Assembly: GCA_934364985.1 (NCBI GenBank)
Contig: CAKRMU010000003.1
Span: forward strand, 1-64,000
Source: an uncultured Porphyromonas sp.
GTDB taxonomy: Bacteria > Bacteroidota > Bacteroidia > Bacteroidales > Porphyromonadaceae
DNA length: 64,000 nucleotides
Reading direction: 5' to 3'
The translations under genes and the position numbers were made by a program. This document shows, piece after piece, positions 46,114 to 55,520 of this stretch. The notes beneath the pieces were generated by a model, which worked only from the letters and a program-made list of their open reading frames with translations, ran no database searches and had not been told where the DNA came from. How positions within the stretch are numbered: the stretch's first letter is position 1; every line of letters begins with the position of its first letter.

Positions 46114-46587
46114 ATGAAGATAAAAGAGCTAATCATAGTGTTGCTATTGCCGTGTGCAAGTCTATTCGCTCAGGAGTCGAGGTCATCAATATTTGATGCT
46201 CTCGGTGTGAGTAAAGCGGGCGAGGGAGTTGTCCTCATCACCCAAAGCCCAGCGATCCAAGCCGTTGTAGGCACACCTGATAATAGATTAGCGAGTGCCT
46301 TAGTGGTTAATGGGGTCGCTATTTTACAGGGGTACAAGATTCAGGCTTATAGTGGGAATCTGCATAACAGCCGTACCATTGCCAATCGCAGACAGCACGA
46401 AATCAATTCGCTTTTCCCCGAATTGGCTGCTATGGTAGAGTATGATGCCCCCTTTTGGAGAGTGCGTGTGGGTAACTTTGTAGATCAATCCGAAGCCCAA
46501 TCTACATTAGTGGAGCTTCGAAGAGCATTCCCCGCTTTCGCTCGTGAGATGTACATAGTCCGCACTCAGGTAAAGGTAGCTCAGTAA
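46114..46587 (+). CDS. SPOR-domain exported protein
   Basis: This 157-residue protein has a signal peptide (MKIKELIIVLLLPCASLFAQ) and a C-terminal SPOR-like repeat (about 80-155, GYKIQAYSGN and FWRVRVGNFVDQSEAQ). SPOR domains bind denuded peptidoglycan at the septum. The frame is open from 46090, but that extension carries a -7 box. It is followed by folE after 22 bp. Confidence 0.83.
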   Translation: MKIKELIIVLLLPCASLFAQESRSSIFDALGVSKAGEGVVLITQSPAIQAVVGTPDNRLASALVVNGVAILQGYKIQAYSGNLHNSRTIANRRQHEINSLFPELAAMVEYDAPFWRVRVGNFVDQSEAQSTLVELRRAFPAFAREMYIVRTQVKVAQ

Positions 46588-46609
46588 TATATAACCCTCA
46601 CATCTTATT

Positions 46610-47218
46610 ATGTCACACCATACCAATCCTTACTTCACCGAGCCTATTGATAGGGAGGAGGAGGAAGAATTAATAGTACAGATAGGCGAACACAATAAAG
46701 CTATCATTACACTCCTGGGGGAGGATCCTGAGCGAGAAGGATTGCTCAAAACCCCCGAACGCGTGGCACGTGCATACCGATTCCTAACTCAGGGATATAG
46801 CCAAGACCCGGCAAAGGTATTGGAGTCAGCAAAATTTAGAGAGGACTACAAGCAGATGGTCATTGTCAAAGACATCGGCTTTTATTCGCTATGCGAGCAT
46901 CACATGTTGCCATTTTTCGGCAAGGCACACATCGCCTACATCCCGAATAAGTACATCACCGGGCTGAGTAAACTTCCACGTGTGGTGAATATACTATCGC
47001 GTCGTCTACAAGTGCAAGAGCGTTTAACGACCCAGATAAAAGAGTGTATCCAGGAGAGCCTTTCGCCACTCGGAGTGATGGTCGTTATCGAAGCGCAACA
47101 CATGTGTATGCAGATGAGAGGCGTTGAAAAGCAGGGATCAATCACTACGACAAGCGACTTTACGGGAGCTTTTCAAGACAGTAAGACGAGGGAAGAATTT
47201 ATGAGCCTCATCAGATAA
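46610..47218 (+). CDS. folE: GTP cyclohydrolase I
   Basis: This 202-residue enzyme opens GTP to dihydroneopterin triphosphate, the first step of folate synthesis. Zn ligands are visible in [10 protein letters not shown] and in [10 protein letters not shown], with GLSKLPRVV and TTSDFTGAF. Length is normal. It probably shares a transcript with the SPOR gene. Confidence 0.96.
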   Translation: MSHHTNPYFTEPIDREEEEELIVQIGEHNKAIITLLGEDPEREGLLKTPERVARAYRFLTQGYSQDPAKVLESAKFREDYKQMVIVKDIGFYSLCEHHMLPFFGKAHIAYIPNKYITGLSKLPRVVNILSRRLQVQERLTTQIKECIQESLSPLGVMVVIEAQHMCMQMRGVEKQGSITTTSDFTGAFQDSKTREEFMSLIR

Positions 47219-47472
47219 TTACACCATTAAGCAAAGAATATTAGTAGGAGGAGTACACAAAAAGTATTGACATAGATTGGTTAACTACCTATTTCAGATG
47301 GTAGAATACATACTGCTCACCACAGACGACAATAGGCATAAAGATCGGATACTACCCAATAACATCAACCCAATAATCCATATCTCACACCTATGATGGA
47401 TCGCATAAAGCTTTTTGCTACCCTCCACATTGTGACGAATAAAACATATATCACACTTCATAATTACTCGTA

Positions 47473-48426
47473 ATGAAACCAAACGAATTTGCAGTCTTCT
47501 CAGGGACTAAGAGTCTTTATTTAGCAGAGGAAATATGCCAGTGCCTCGGGTGTAATCTGGGACAAATGCGTGTTGATCGCTTTGCCGATGGAGAGTTTGC
47601 AGTATACTACGAAGAGTCTATTCGAGGAAAAGACATTTTCTTAGTACAATCTACGGTACCCACCACAGACAACTTAATGGAGCTTCTACTGATGATCGAT
47701 GCCGCCAAACGAGCCTCAGCACACTACATTACCGCCGTCATCCCATACTTTGGTTGGGCAAGGCAGGATCGAAAAGATAAGCCTCGCGTGTCTATTGGTG
47801 CCAAGTTAATCGCTGATCTATTACAAACAGCCGGCATCTCAAGGCTAATTACGATGGATCTTCATGCCGACCAAATTCAAGGTTTTTTTAACCTCCCGGT
47901 AGACCACTTGTACGCATCAAACCTTTTCCTTGACTACGTAAAAGAGCTCATGGATAAGGGTGAAATCAATCACGAGGATGTAGTTATCGCCACGCCTGAT
48001 GTAGGAGGTACAAAACGGGCAAATACCTATGCAAAAGCCATCGGAGTACCTCTTGTCATTTGCCATAAACTAAGACTGAGAGCCAACGTAGTGGCAGAGA
48101 TGAGAATCATAGGCGACGTAGAAGGCAAAGACGTACTACTGGTAGATGACATCGTGGATACCGCTGGTACCATGACCAAAGCCGCCAACCTAATGATGGA
48201 AAATGGAGCTCGCTCCGTGCGTGCACTCGTAAGTCACGCCGTGATGAGTGACCCCGCGACCTCGCGAATTGAGCAAAGTGCCTTAAAGGAAATGGTATTT
48301 ACCAATTCAATACCATACGACAAAGGAGGCAAGAACATACACTCATTATCCGTGGCACCGATGTTTGCCGAAGCCATCCGAAGGGTAGTCGAGCACGAGT
48401 CTATTAGCGATTTATACTCAATGTAG
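47473..48426 (+). CDS. prs: Ribose-phosphate pyrophosphokinase
   Basis: This 317-residue enzyme makes PRPP from ribose 5-phosphate and ATP. It has the metal loop DLHADQIQGFF, the PRPP motif VLLVDDIVDTAGT and PYFGWARQDRK. It provides PRPP for hpt, pncB and nucleotide synthesis encoded nearby. A 254-bp non-coding stretch lies upstream, in which I see no clear feature. Confidence 0.96.
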   Translation: MKPNEFAVFSGTKSLYLAEEICQCLGCNLGQMRVDRFADGEFAVYYEESIRGKDIFLVQSTVPTTDNLMELLLMIDAAKRASAHYITAVIPYFGWARQDRKDKPRVSIGAKLIADLLQTAGISRLITMDLHADQIQGFFNLPVDHLYASNLFLDYVKELMDKGEINHEDVVIATPDVGGTKRANTYAKAIGVPLVICHKLRLRANVVAEMRIIGDVEGKDVLLVDDIVDTAGTMTKAANLMMENGARSVRALVSHAVMSDPATSRIEQSALKEMVFTNSIPYDKGGKNIHSLSVAPMFAEAIRRVVEHESISDLYSM

Positions 48427-48465
48427 TATTGAGTGTCGCCAATCGCGACACCATATATATAGTTT

Positions 48466-49545
48466 ATGAAAGAGGGGCAATATCTTCCACATATATCAGG
48501 AGAAGCATTGCCTCTCTTTCGCTCTCATCTCCTCCATTGGTACGAAATAAACCAGCGAGAATTGCCCTGGCGAGGGACAAAAAATCCCTATCTAATCTGG
48601 GTCTCAGAGATAATTCTACAACAGACACAAGTGGTACAAGGGTGGGATTACTATCTGAGATTCACAGAAAAATATCCCGATATCCCTTCACTTGCGAACG
48701 CCGATGAGGAGGAGCTTTTATTGCTATGGCAGGGACTTGGATACTACTCCAGAGCCCACAATATGCTACAAGCCGCCCGGCAGATGATGCAATGCCACGG
48801 AGGTATATTTCCCAAAAACGAAAAAGAGGTATCCGCCCTTAAGGGCATCGGACCATATACCACAGCCGCCATTATGAGCATAGCTTACGACGCTCCTCTT
48901 GCCGTAGTGGATGGCAACGTATATCGCATTTTGTCTCGCTTAGAAGCATCATCGACACCCATCGACACCCCACAAGGGCAAAAGGTCTATCGGGCATTGG
49001 CACAAGCATATTTAGACCATGAGCAACCGGGGAAATACAACCAAGCGATGATGGATCTCGGAGCAACCATCTGCACACCCCATAACCCAAAGTGTACCGA
49101 TTGCCCCATCGCCCGTTATTGCATTACATATAAGCAACCTCTTTTAGCCGAATTACTCCCCATCAAAGCTAAGAAAACAAAGGTCGTCGATCGCTACCTT
49201 GATTACTTCTTACTCCTGCAAGACGATACCTTTTATGTCGTACAAAGAGATCGGCGAAGTATCTGGAAAGGGCTTTACCAATTGCCTCTAATCGAAAGTG
49301 CAAAACAGTATGCCAGCGAGGACGAACTGCAGGAAGCCATCCATGGTGAGTGGCATATCGCTGAGAGTAGAGAGTTAAAAACGCATCGCCTGACACACCG
49401 ACTTTTGCATATCCGGATACATATCTGTACTCCCATAGATACCCCTCAGCCACTGCCTTCACCCTACATACGCATCCCCATAAGTAGCCATTCTGAGTAC
49501 GCTTTTCCCAAACCTCTTCGCCACTTTCTCGACAAGTTTTTTTGA
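48466..49545 (+). CDS. mutY: A/G-specific adenine glycosylase MutY
   Basis: This 359-residue enzyme removes adenine mispaired with 8-oxoguanine. It has the catalytic EIILQQTQV region, the helix-hairpin-helix LKGIGPYTTAAI, VVDGNVYRILSRL, a [4Fe-4S] site with C-x6-C-x2-C-x5-C (CTPHNPKCTDCPIARYC) and a C-terminal NUDIX-like domain. It lies 39 bp after prs. A promoter for ribH begins soon after its stop. Confidence 0.96.
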   Translation: MKEGQYLPHISGEALPLFRSHLLHWYEINQRELPWRGTKNPYLIWVSEIILQQTQVVQGWDYYLRFTEKYPDIPSLANADEEELLLLWQGLGYYSRAHNMLQAARQMMQCHGGIFPKNEKEVSALKGIGPYTTAAIMSIAYDAPLAVVDGNVYRILSRLEASSTPIDTPQGQKVYRALAQAYLDHEQPGKYNQAMMDLGATICTPHNPKCTDCPIARYCITYKQPLLAELLPIKAKKTKVVDRYLDYFLLLQDDTFYVVQRDRRSIWKGLYQLPLIESAKQYASEDELQEAIHGEWHIAESRELKTHRLTHRLLHIRIHICTPIDTPQPLPSPYIRIPISSHSEYAFPKPLRHFLDKFF

Positions 49546-49562
49546 CGATTGTCTCCTATGCG

Positions 49563-49594
49563 TTTGCTACTTACATAATAAAACCTTAACTTTG
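49563..49594 (+). promoter_or_regulatory. ribH promoter
   Basis: -33 TTTG (49563-49566) and -7 TAACTTTG (49587-49594) are separated by 20 bp, ideal spacing. It lies between mutY and ribH, giving ribH its own transcription start near 49600. Confidence 0.65.
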
Positions 49595-49634
49595 AAGCCT
49601 GTAAACGAAAACCCTTATAAGTATCAAACAACTT

Positions 49635-50129
49635 ATGTCTACAACCAATTTAAGCGATTACAATCCCAATGAAGTGCCACGGGCAGAGAAAAAAAAATTC
49701 ACCATTATCGTCTCTGAGTGGAATCGAGAGATCACATTTCCGCTCCGTGATGGTGCCATTGAGACACTCCTGAAGTATGGAGTCAAGGAGAGCGATATAA
49801 TGGTTCGCTACGTGCCAGGTAGCTTTGAGCTGATTTATGCAACCAAAAAGACCTTACAGTATTGCAGGTGCGATGCCATCATCGTCCTCGGAAGTATCAT
49901 CAGGGGAGAGACACCTCATTTTGATTACATATCCCAAAGCGTGATGATGAATATCGGATATCTCAATGCATCTAATACCGCCACAATGGTCTCGGGGAAT
50001 AACATTCCTATAATCAATGGTGTGCTAACGACGAATGACAAACAGCAGGCACTTGACCGAGCAGGTGGCAAACTGGGTAATAAAGGAGTGGAGTGTGCGG
50101 TGACGGCTCTTAAGATGATTCACTTCTAA
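49635..50129 (+). CDS. ribH: 6,7-dimethyl-8-ribityllumazine synthase
   Basis: This 164-residue enzyme makes the immediate precursor of riboflavin. Motifs VSEWNREI, VPGSFELIYATKK, VLGSIIRGETPHFDYI and NGVLTTND are conserved. Other riboflavin genes are not in the window. It has its own promoter and is closed by a bidirectional terminator. Confidence 0.96.
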   Translation: MSTTNLSDYNPNEVPRAEKKKFTIIVSEWNREITFPLRDGAIETLLKYGVKESDIMVRYVPGSFELIYATKKTLQYCRCDAIIVLGSIIRGETPHFDYISQSVMMNIGYLNASNTATMVSGNNIPIINGVLTTNDKQQALDRAGGKLGNKGVECAVTALKMIHF

Positions 50130-50141
50130 CACTATCAAATA

Positions 50142-50188
50142 ATATAATAAAAAGGGTGCTACATTTCGTAAGCACCCTTTTATTATAT
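50142..50188. terminator. Bidirectional terminator between ribH and the CBM9-like gene
   Basis: A near-perfect stem (TAATAAAAAGGGTGCT on the left, AGCACCCTTTTATTA on the right) spans an A-rich and a T-rich side, so it can end transcription from both strands. It lies between convergent genes. Confidence 0.88.
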
Positions 50189-50214
50189 ATAAAGATGAAT
50201 CCCCATAAGGCAAA

Positions 50215-50883
50215 TCAACGTTTTCCAAAGTAAATAGGCACAAAATCCTTTGTTTGATAAAAGTTAGGTACCTCTGAAGAAATAGGTTGCCACGAGAGGG
50301 CGTGAGGCATAGTAGTGGTATCACCACACTTAAAGAGATTCATCCGCAAGTAGCTTGGTGCACCATCCGCCTCAAGATCGACCCCTAATACGCTAAAAGG
50401 GATAAAGACAGAGACCCAAAAAGAATAGACACCCTGAGGACGGTCAAATATCATTCCGCGACGCTCGCTTGAGGCTCTTAGAATTCGTGGCATATCCTCC
50501 GGGGGCAAAGGGGTAGTCGTTACATTACCAGCACACTTCGAAGCACAGCAGGTACCGATGCAATTAAAAGCAAACCTGAAGTACTCATCTGCTCCAGGCA
50601 ATTGCATAAATAGCCCCACACAAGTATCCTCATGCACCTTTTCACCATCCTCAGCGAAACCAGCCTTTAAGCCAATCCCCTTGCTCCAAAAGCGACAATA
50701 CACCCCCTTGGCAGAGTATGCAAGGTCAGCAACAGTTATGGGTGAGTAAGGGTAAATATTTCGCCAATTATTCTCCATAATTGGCAACCGAAGAGCCTTA
50801 CTCTCCATTACCATTTCTTGCGACGATAGCTCCAGTGCATCCAGCACAGGCAGATAAGGGATCACATAAGTACGAGCCTCCAT
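50215..50883 (-). CDS. Carbohydrate-binding family 9-like protein
   Basis: This 222-residue protein has no signal peptide. It resembles the CBM9-like domain (pfam CBM9_2) of Bacteroidetes: a beta-sandwich with DTCVGLFMQLPGADEYFRFAFNCIGTCCAS in the middle, then VSVFIPFSVLGVD. Such proteins bind sugars, sometimes without a catalytic partner. It is alone between a terminator and a long gap. The assignment rests on one motif region. Confidence 0.65.
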   Translation of the reverse strand: MEARTYVIPYLPVLDALELSSQEMVMESKALRLPIMENNWRNIYPYSPITVADLAYSAKGVYCRFWSKGIGLKAGFAEDGEKVHEDTCVGLFMQLPGADEYFRFAFNCIGTCCASKCAGNVTTTPLPPEDMPRILRASSERRGMIFDRPQGVYSFWVSVFIPFSVLGVDLEADGAPSYLRMNLFKCGDTTTMPHALSWQPISSEVPNFYQTKDFVPIYFGKR

Positions 50884-50931
50884 AATAATCGTCCATAATT
50901 TAGCATTAATAACAATTCCTCCAAATATATA

Positions 50932-50939
50932 TAAAATAT
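50932..50939 (-). promoter_or_regulatory. Possible -7 element for the CBM9-like gene
   Basis: The minus strand reads TATATTTG, 49 bp upstream of the start codon. A -33 box is not evident. Confidence 0.3.
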
Positions 50940-51103
50940 TTCATTACCGGATGTATTTTGCCAGAATATTTCATTTATAGCATACACTCGATGCAAAAAA
51001 CGGAATTAACCCAAGTGGATTTAAAGATAAAAAAGCGGTGTGCTTAGTACCACACAGGCACCAAACACACCACCCTATTACTATATTCCTAATTACAATA
51101 ACT

Positions 51104-51325
51104 TTAATACTCCTCCTCGTCAAAGAAAAAGTCTTCCTTACTTGGATAATCAGGCCATATCTCCTCTATATTGTCATAGATCATCTCTTCATCTTCAATC
51201 TCTTGCAGGTTTTCAATGACCTCAAGCGGTGCACACGTTCGCTGAGCATAGTCAATTAGTTCATCCTTAGTGGCAGGCCATGGTGCATCATCAAGCTTAG
51301 AAGCTAATTCAAGTGTCCAATACAT
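51104..51325 (-). CDS. DUF2795-family small acidic protein
   Basis: This 73-residue acidic protein begins MYWTLELASKLDDAPWPATKDELIDYAQR, a DUF2795-like pattern, and ends in a run of acidic residues (FFFDEEEY). The promoter upstream is one of the best in the window (19-bp spacer), which supports it as a real gene. Its function is not known. Confidence 0.8.
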   Translation of the reverse strand: MYWTLELASKLDDAPWPATKDELIDYAQRTCAPLEVIENLQEIEDEEMIYDNIEEIWPDYPSKEDFFFDEEEY

Positions 51326-51388
51326 AATTTATTCTCTAAGTAATTATAAAATAAGACATTTATAATAATTGCCTCTGCAATTTGCCCT

Positions 51389-51419
51389 CAAAGATAACAC
51401 TTTTTGGCACAATTGCAAA
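51389..51419 (-). promoter_or_regulatory. DUF2795 gene promoter
   Basis: On the minus strand, -33 TTTG (51416-51419) and -7 TATCTTTG (51389-51396) have a spacer of 19 bp. Confidence 0.65.
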
Positions 51420-51627
51420 TATCCACTACCCCTTATCAATAATAGTCAACACTCGCCATAGCACTATACCGTGAAGCATGACGAATAATTGGCGAAATAC
51501 GACATTACTATAACGTTGTGTAGCGAAGAAAGGATAGACTAATTAGGGGGTCATACCGGAAGTATAAATAATTGATTGACAACAAATAGCAATAGAGCAG
51601 AAGAATGGATATGCATAAAGAGTGCAA

Positions 51628-51711
51628 GGATACCCATAATTCGCTCAAACGAATACCCTAAATTAGTCTAAACGGATATAGGGAATACGATTGAACGAAT
51701 ACCAGGTATCC
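51628..51711. repeat. 23-bp modular repeat array 8 (84 bp, 4 modules)
   Basis: Modules begin at 51628, 51651, 51674 and 51697: GGATACCCATAAT, GAATACCCTAAAT, GGATATAGGGAAT and GAATACCAGGTATCC. Spacers are TCGCTCAAAC, TAGTCTAAAC and ACGATTGAAC. The pyrG -7 box lies 82 bp beyond. Confidence 0.88.
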
Positions 51712-51793
51712 ATTTTTTTGTGTCCCCCAAGGAGAATACTTTATAACCTAAAAACATAGTATTCATTACGAAAAGACTATCAGCATTTTTTAG

Positions 51794-51825
51794 TACCTTT
51801 GCGAGCGTTGGTAGTCAACTACCAA
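51794..51825 (+). promoter_or_regulatory. pyrG -7 element and 5'-terminal leader hairpin
   Basis: TACCTTTG (51794-51801) is followed six bases later by a perfect 7-bp stem TTGGTAG/CTACCAA with loop TCAA (51808-51825). The hairpin would begin at or close to the mRNA 5' end. Confidence 0.5.
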
Positions 51826-51862
51826 GTATCTAATGTTTTCACACAACAAAAAGAAATTGGAG

Positions 51863-53479
51863 ATGATGAAGCGTGATGCAAGATATATCTTTGTGACTGG
51901 TGGCGTGGTATCCTCGCTTGGGAAAGGTATCGTGGCAGCATCGCTTGGCAAGTTGTTGCAAAGCCGTGGTTACAGTGTCACCATACAGAAATTTGACCCA
52001 TATATCAATGTGGATCCCGGTACCCTTAATCCTTATGAGCATGGTGAGTGCTACGTATGTGAGGATGGACACGAGGCGGATTTAGACCTTGGCCATTACG
52101 AAAGGTTCCTTGACATCCGCACATCAATCGACAATAATGTGACCTCAGGTCGCATTTACCAAAACGTTATTCAGAGAGAGCGCAGGGGTGATTTTCTGGG
52201 TAAGACCGTACAAGTGGTACCACATATCACAGACGAGATTAAGCGCAACGTCAAGAGACTAGGCTTGACAGGCAAATACGACTTCGTCATTACCGAGATC
52301 GGAGGTGTAGTAGGAGACATTGAGTCTTTGCCTTTCCTCGAGAGCGTTCGCCAGCTAAAATGGGAATTAGAGGATAAGTGTATGGTAGTGCACCTTACCT
52401 ATGTCCCTTACATCAAAGCGGCAGGCGAAGTGAAAACCAAACCTACCCAGCACTCCGTTAAGCAGCTACAAGAGGAAGGGATACAGCCCGATATGCTTGT
52501 GCTTCGTACCGAAAGAATTTTAGACGAAAGCATACTTAATAAGGTCGCACTATTCTGCAACGTCCCTAAAAAAGCCGTCGTTCAGAGCTACGATGTCCCC
52601 TCAATATACGAAGTGCCCTTAGCACTTCAAGAGCAAGGAGCTGATGAAGTACTCCTAAAAAAATTCGGCATGGAGGTAGGGCAAAAACCCGAACTAAAAG
52701 AGTGGAAAGCCTTCCTTGAGCTGAGGGATAAAGCTACCGAAGAAATCCGTATAGGCTTAGTCGGGAAATACGTAGAGCTACAAGATGCCTACAAGTCTAT
52801 TGATGAATCGCTTCAGCAATCAGCCATATATAATGGCAGAAAATTGCACCTCGTTCATATCCAATCAGAGAATATCACCCCGGAAAATGTGGAATCCAAG
52901 CTTAAAGATGTTGATGGCGTCGTAATAGCACCAGGCTTTGGGTCACGAGGTACCGAGGGGAAACTCTCTGCCATAAAATATTGTCGCGAACACAATTTAC
53001 CCACACTCGGAATCTGCTTAGGTATGCAGATGATGGTCGTCGAGGGAGCAAGAAACATTTTAGGATTGGCGGATGCCAATTCGTCTGAGATAGAGCCTAA
53101 GACCACCAATCCTGTAATAGACCTGATGGACGAACAGAAATCTGTCGTCAACCTTGGTGGCACTATGAGGCTCGGAGCATACGAATGTCAATTGGCCTCA
53201 GGTAGCAAAGTGGCAGAAGCTTATGGCAAAACAGACATCAGGGAGAGGCATAGACATCGCTACGAGTTTAATAGCAAGTACGAGGAGGCTTTTGAGAATG
53301 CCGGCTATGTACTATCGGGCAAAAACCCTGACAGCGGACTGGTTGAAGTGATTGAATATCCCGAATTAGACTGGTTTATTGGGGTGCAATTCCATCCTGA
53401 GTATTCCAGCACTCTGCTACATCCACATCCCTTATTCCTATCATTCATACGTGCGGTAATCAAGCATTCTGAGCAATAA
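51863..53479 (+). CDS. pyrG: CTP synthase
   Basis: This 538-residue enzyme amidates UTP to CTP. The synthetase domain has VSSLGKGIVAASLG and IGGVVGDIESLPF; the C-terminal glutaminase has GICLGMQ with the nucleophilic Cys and FHPEYSS with the His-Glu pair. The frame is open to 51833, but GGAG precedes the MMKRD start. It is followed 13 bp later by yidC. Both halves are complete. Confidence 0.96.
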   Translation: MMKRDARYIFVTGGVVSSLGKGIVAASLGKLLQSRGYSVTIQKFDPYINVDPGTLNPYEHGECYVCEDGHEADLDLGHYERFLDIRTSIDNNVTSGRIYQNVIQRERRGDFLGKTVQVVPHITDEIKRNVKRLGLTGKYDFVITEIGGVVGDIESLPFLESVRQLKWELEDKCMVVHLTYVPYIKAAGEVKTKPTQHSVKQLQEEGIQPDMLVLRTERILDESILNKVALFCNVPKKAVVQSYDVPSIYEVPLALQEQGADEVLLKKFGMEVGQKPELKEWKAFLELRDKATEEIRIGLVGKYVELQDAYKSIDESLQQSAIYNGRKLHLVHIQSENITPENVESKLKDVDGVVIAPGFGSRGTEGKLSAIKYCREHNLPTLGICLGMQMMVVEGARNILGLADANSSEIEPKTTNPVIDLMDEQKSVVNLGGTMRLGAYECQLASGSKVAEAYGKTDIRERHRHRYEFNSKYEEAFENAGYVLSGKNPDSGLVEVIEYPELDWFIGVQFHPEYSSTLLHPHPLFLSFIRAVIKHSEQ

Positions 53480-53492
53480 ATAAAAGACTTTA

Positions 53493-55358
53493 ATGGATAA
53501 AAATACAATCACTGGCTTCGTACTTATGGGTCTTGTATTAGTGGTTTTCACTTTACTTGGACGACCATCAAAAGAGCAAATAGAGGCACAGCAGAGGTAC
53601 AATGATTCAATAGCCTTGGTACACCAAAGGGAAAAGGAGGCGGCTGAAGCCCTCTTGTCAGAGACCACTGAGGCCAAGGATACGGACTTGGAAATGTTGC
53701 CTTTAGAGACACAAGACTCCATAAGAATAGCAAGAGCTAAGCAAACCTTTGGCGAGCTTTCTGAGGCTTCTCAGGGAGAAGAATCCACATTTATCCTTGA
53801 GAATGATAGCGTTGCGTACACATTTAGTACCAAAGGAGGGTTCCTCGTTAGGAGTATTCTCAAGACCTACACTGACTATCAGGAGCAGCCTATTGAGCTT
53901 ATCCGTCCGGAGGATGCCAAGTTTAGTTTTAGCTTTATTACCCGCAACAATCGTGTTGTGAGTACAGAGGACCTCTATTTTGATGCCCATCAGGATAGTC
54001 CCACTCAGCTCACGATGACACTTAAGGGGGATAATGGCGAGCAGCTTAGCTTTATATATACGTTGGAGCATAAGTATCTGCTTGATCTCCAGATCGTAAG
54101 TCAGGGCTTTGAGAATATACTCGCACAGAATGCTCCTTACTTAGATGCGACGATGCGACTCCCTATATATCAAAACGAGAAGGCGGCAAAGACGGAGCAA
54201 AGGTATTCTGGTACTGCTTACGAGTTATCAGGTGGGGGTGTTAAGAAACTCAACGTCTCTAAAAGTACTGATGAGAATATCAGTGGGAAGACAAAGTGGA
54301 TTGCCTTTAGGGATATGTTCTTTTCGACCATAGTATATAGCCCTAATGGGTTAGATGCAGTAGCTCTAACCAGTGATGTTTTGGACGGCAAGGAGGGAAA
54401 GCTTAAGGAGCTACAAGCTAAATATAGCATTCCATTTGAGGGGCAAAAGGTTAACCTTAAGCTCTACACAGGACCGAATGACTACAAATTGCTTAAGCAA
54501 ATTGACAAAGAATTAGAGACCGATACCGATCTTTCGAAGGTGGTAGAGATGGGGGGGTGGTTCCGCTTCATCAATATTTGGATCATCCAACCGGTCTTTA
54601 ACTTTTTGGAGAAATTCATCAACAATTATGGTGTTATCATCCTGCTCCTCACCATATTTATTAAGATAGTGATACTCCCATTCACATACAAGAGCTATCA
54701 GTCTCAAGCCAAAATGAGGGTACTAAAGCCACAAGTGGATGCCATCAATGCTAAGTATCCTGGCGATGAAAATATGATGAAGCGCCAGCAAGAAACGATG
54801 GGGCTTTATCGTAAAATGGGTGTCAGTCAAATGGGGGGGTGTCTTCCCATGCTTTTACAAATGCCTATCCTTATGGCTATGTATCAGTATTTCCCCACAA
54901 GTATCAACCTCCGCGGGCAGAGCTTCCTCTGGGCAAATGATCTTTCGACCTACGACGATGTGATTAACTGGGGTACGAGCATACCATTATTAGGGGATCA
55001 CATCAGTTTATTCTGCCTCATCATGACAGTGGTACAAATATTCTACATGAAGATAACCCAGCAACAGAGTGGTCAACAGATGCCTGGCATGAAGCTTATG
55101 CCGTGGATTATGGGTATCATGCTCTTCTTTTTCCTCAACGAAAACTCGGCAGCTCTCAGTTACTACCTGCTCCTATCAATGCTGATTTCTATCCTACAAA
55201 CGCAGATCTTCAAGTGGACCACAAATGAGGAGAAGCTCCTCGCTCAGCTTGAAAAAAACAAGGCAAAACCAAAGAAGAAATCCAAGTGGATGGAGCGCCT
55301 TGAGCAGGCTCAAAAAGAGCAAGAGAGGCTACTTCGGGAGCAAAAAAATAGGAGATAA
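53493..55358 (+). CDS. yidC: Membrane protein insertase YidC
   Basis: This 621-residue insertase has an N-terminal helix (about 6-22), a large periplasmic domain (about 80-340) and the five-helix insertase core (about 360-560, with MGGCLPMLLQMPILMAMYQ), then a Lys-rich tail. It places proteins in the inner membrane with or without SecYEG. It lies directly after pyrG and is closed by a strong terminator. Confidence 0.96.
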   Translation: MDKNTITGFVLMGLVLVVFTLLGRPSKEQIEAQQRYNDSIALVHQREKEAAEALLSETTEAKDTDLEMLPLETQDSIRIARAKQTFGELSEASQGEESTFILENDSVAYTFSTKGGFLVRSILKTYTDYQEQPIELIRPEDAKFSFSFITRNNRVVSTEDLYFDAHQDSPTQLTMTLKGDNGEQLSFIYTLEHKYLLDLQIVSQGFENILAQNAPYLDATMRLPIYQNEKAAKTEQRYSGTAYELSGGGVKKLNVSKSTDENISGKTKWIAFRDMFFSTIVYSPNGLDAVALTSDVLDGKEGKLKELQAKYSIPFEGQKVNLKLYTGPNDYKLLKQIDKELETDTDLSKVVEMGGWFRFINIWIIQPVFNFLEKFINNYGVIILLLTIFIKIVILPFTYKSYQSQAKMRVLKPQVDAINAKYPGDENMMKRQQETMGLYRKMGVSQMGGCLPMLLQMPILMAMYQYFPTSINLRGQSFLWANDLSTYDDVINWGTSIPLLGDHISLFCLIMTVVQIFYMKITQQQSGQQMPGMKLMPWIMGIMLFFFLNENSAALSYYLLLSMLISILQTQIFKWTTNEEKLLAQLEKNKAKPKKKSKWMERLEQAQKEQERLLREQKNRR

Positions 55359-55395
55359 TACCTACCCTAATATCACCTAAAGAAATTGATATTGC

Positions 55396-55437
55396 AAAAA
55401 GGCAGAGATCAAAGATATTTGGTTCCTGCCTTTTTTT
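55396..55437 (+). terminator. Rho-independent terminator after yidC
   Basis: A stem AAAAAGGCAG (55396-55405) pairs with CTGCCTTTTT, with a partly paired loop, and ends in seven T residues (55431-55437). Confidence 0.88.
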
Positions 55438-55520
55438 AATACTTATAGCTGATCTCTACAAGCCATGAGGGAAGACTTAAGCAACTACCTGAATACCAAT
55501 AAATAGCCCCACACGTCTAC

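Larger units (their letters stand above)
51326..51862. other. 537-bp intergenic region between divergent genes
   Basis: No gene is supported. It holds the DUF2795 promoter (51389-51419), array 8 (51628-51711), a pyrG -7 box (51794-51801) and a pyrG leader hairpin (51808-51825). Confidence 0.6.
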
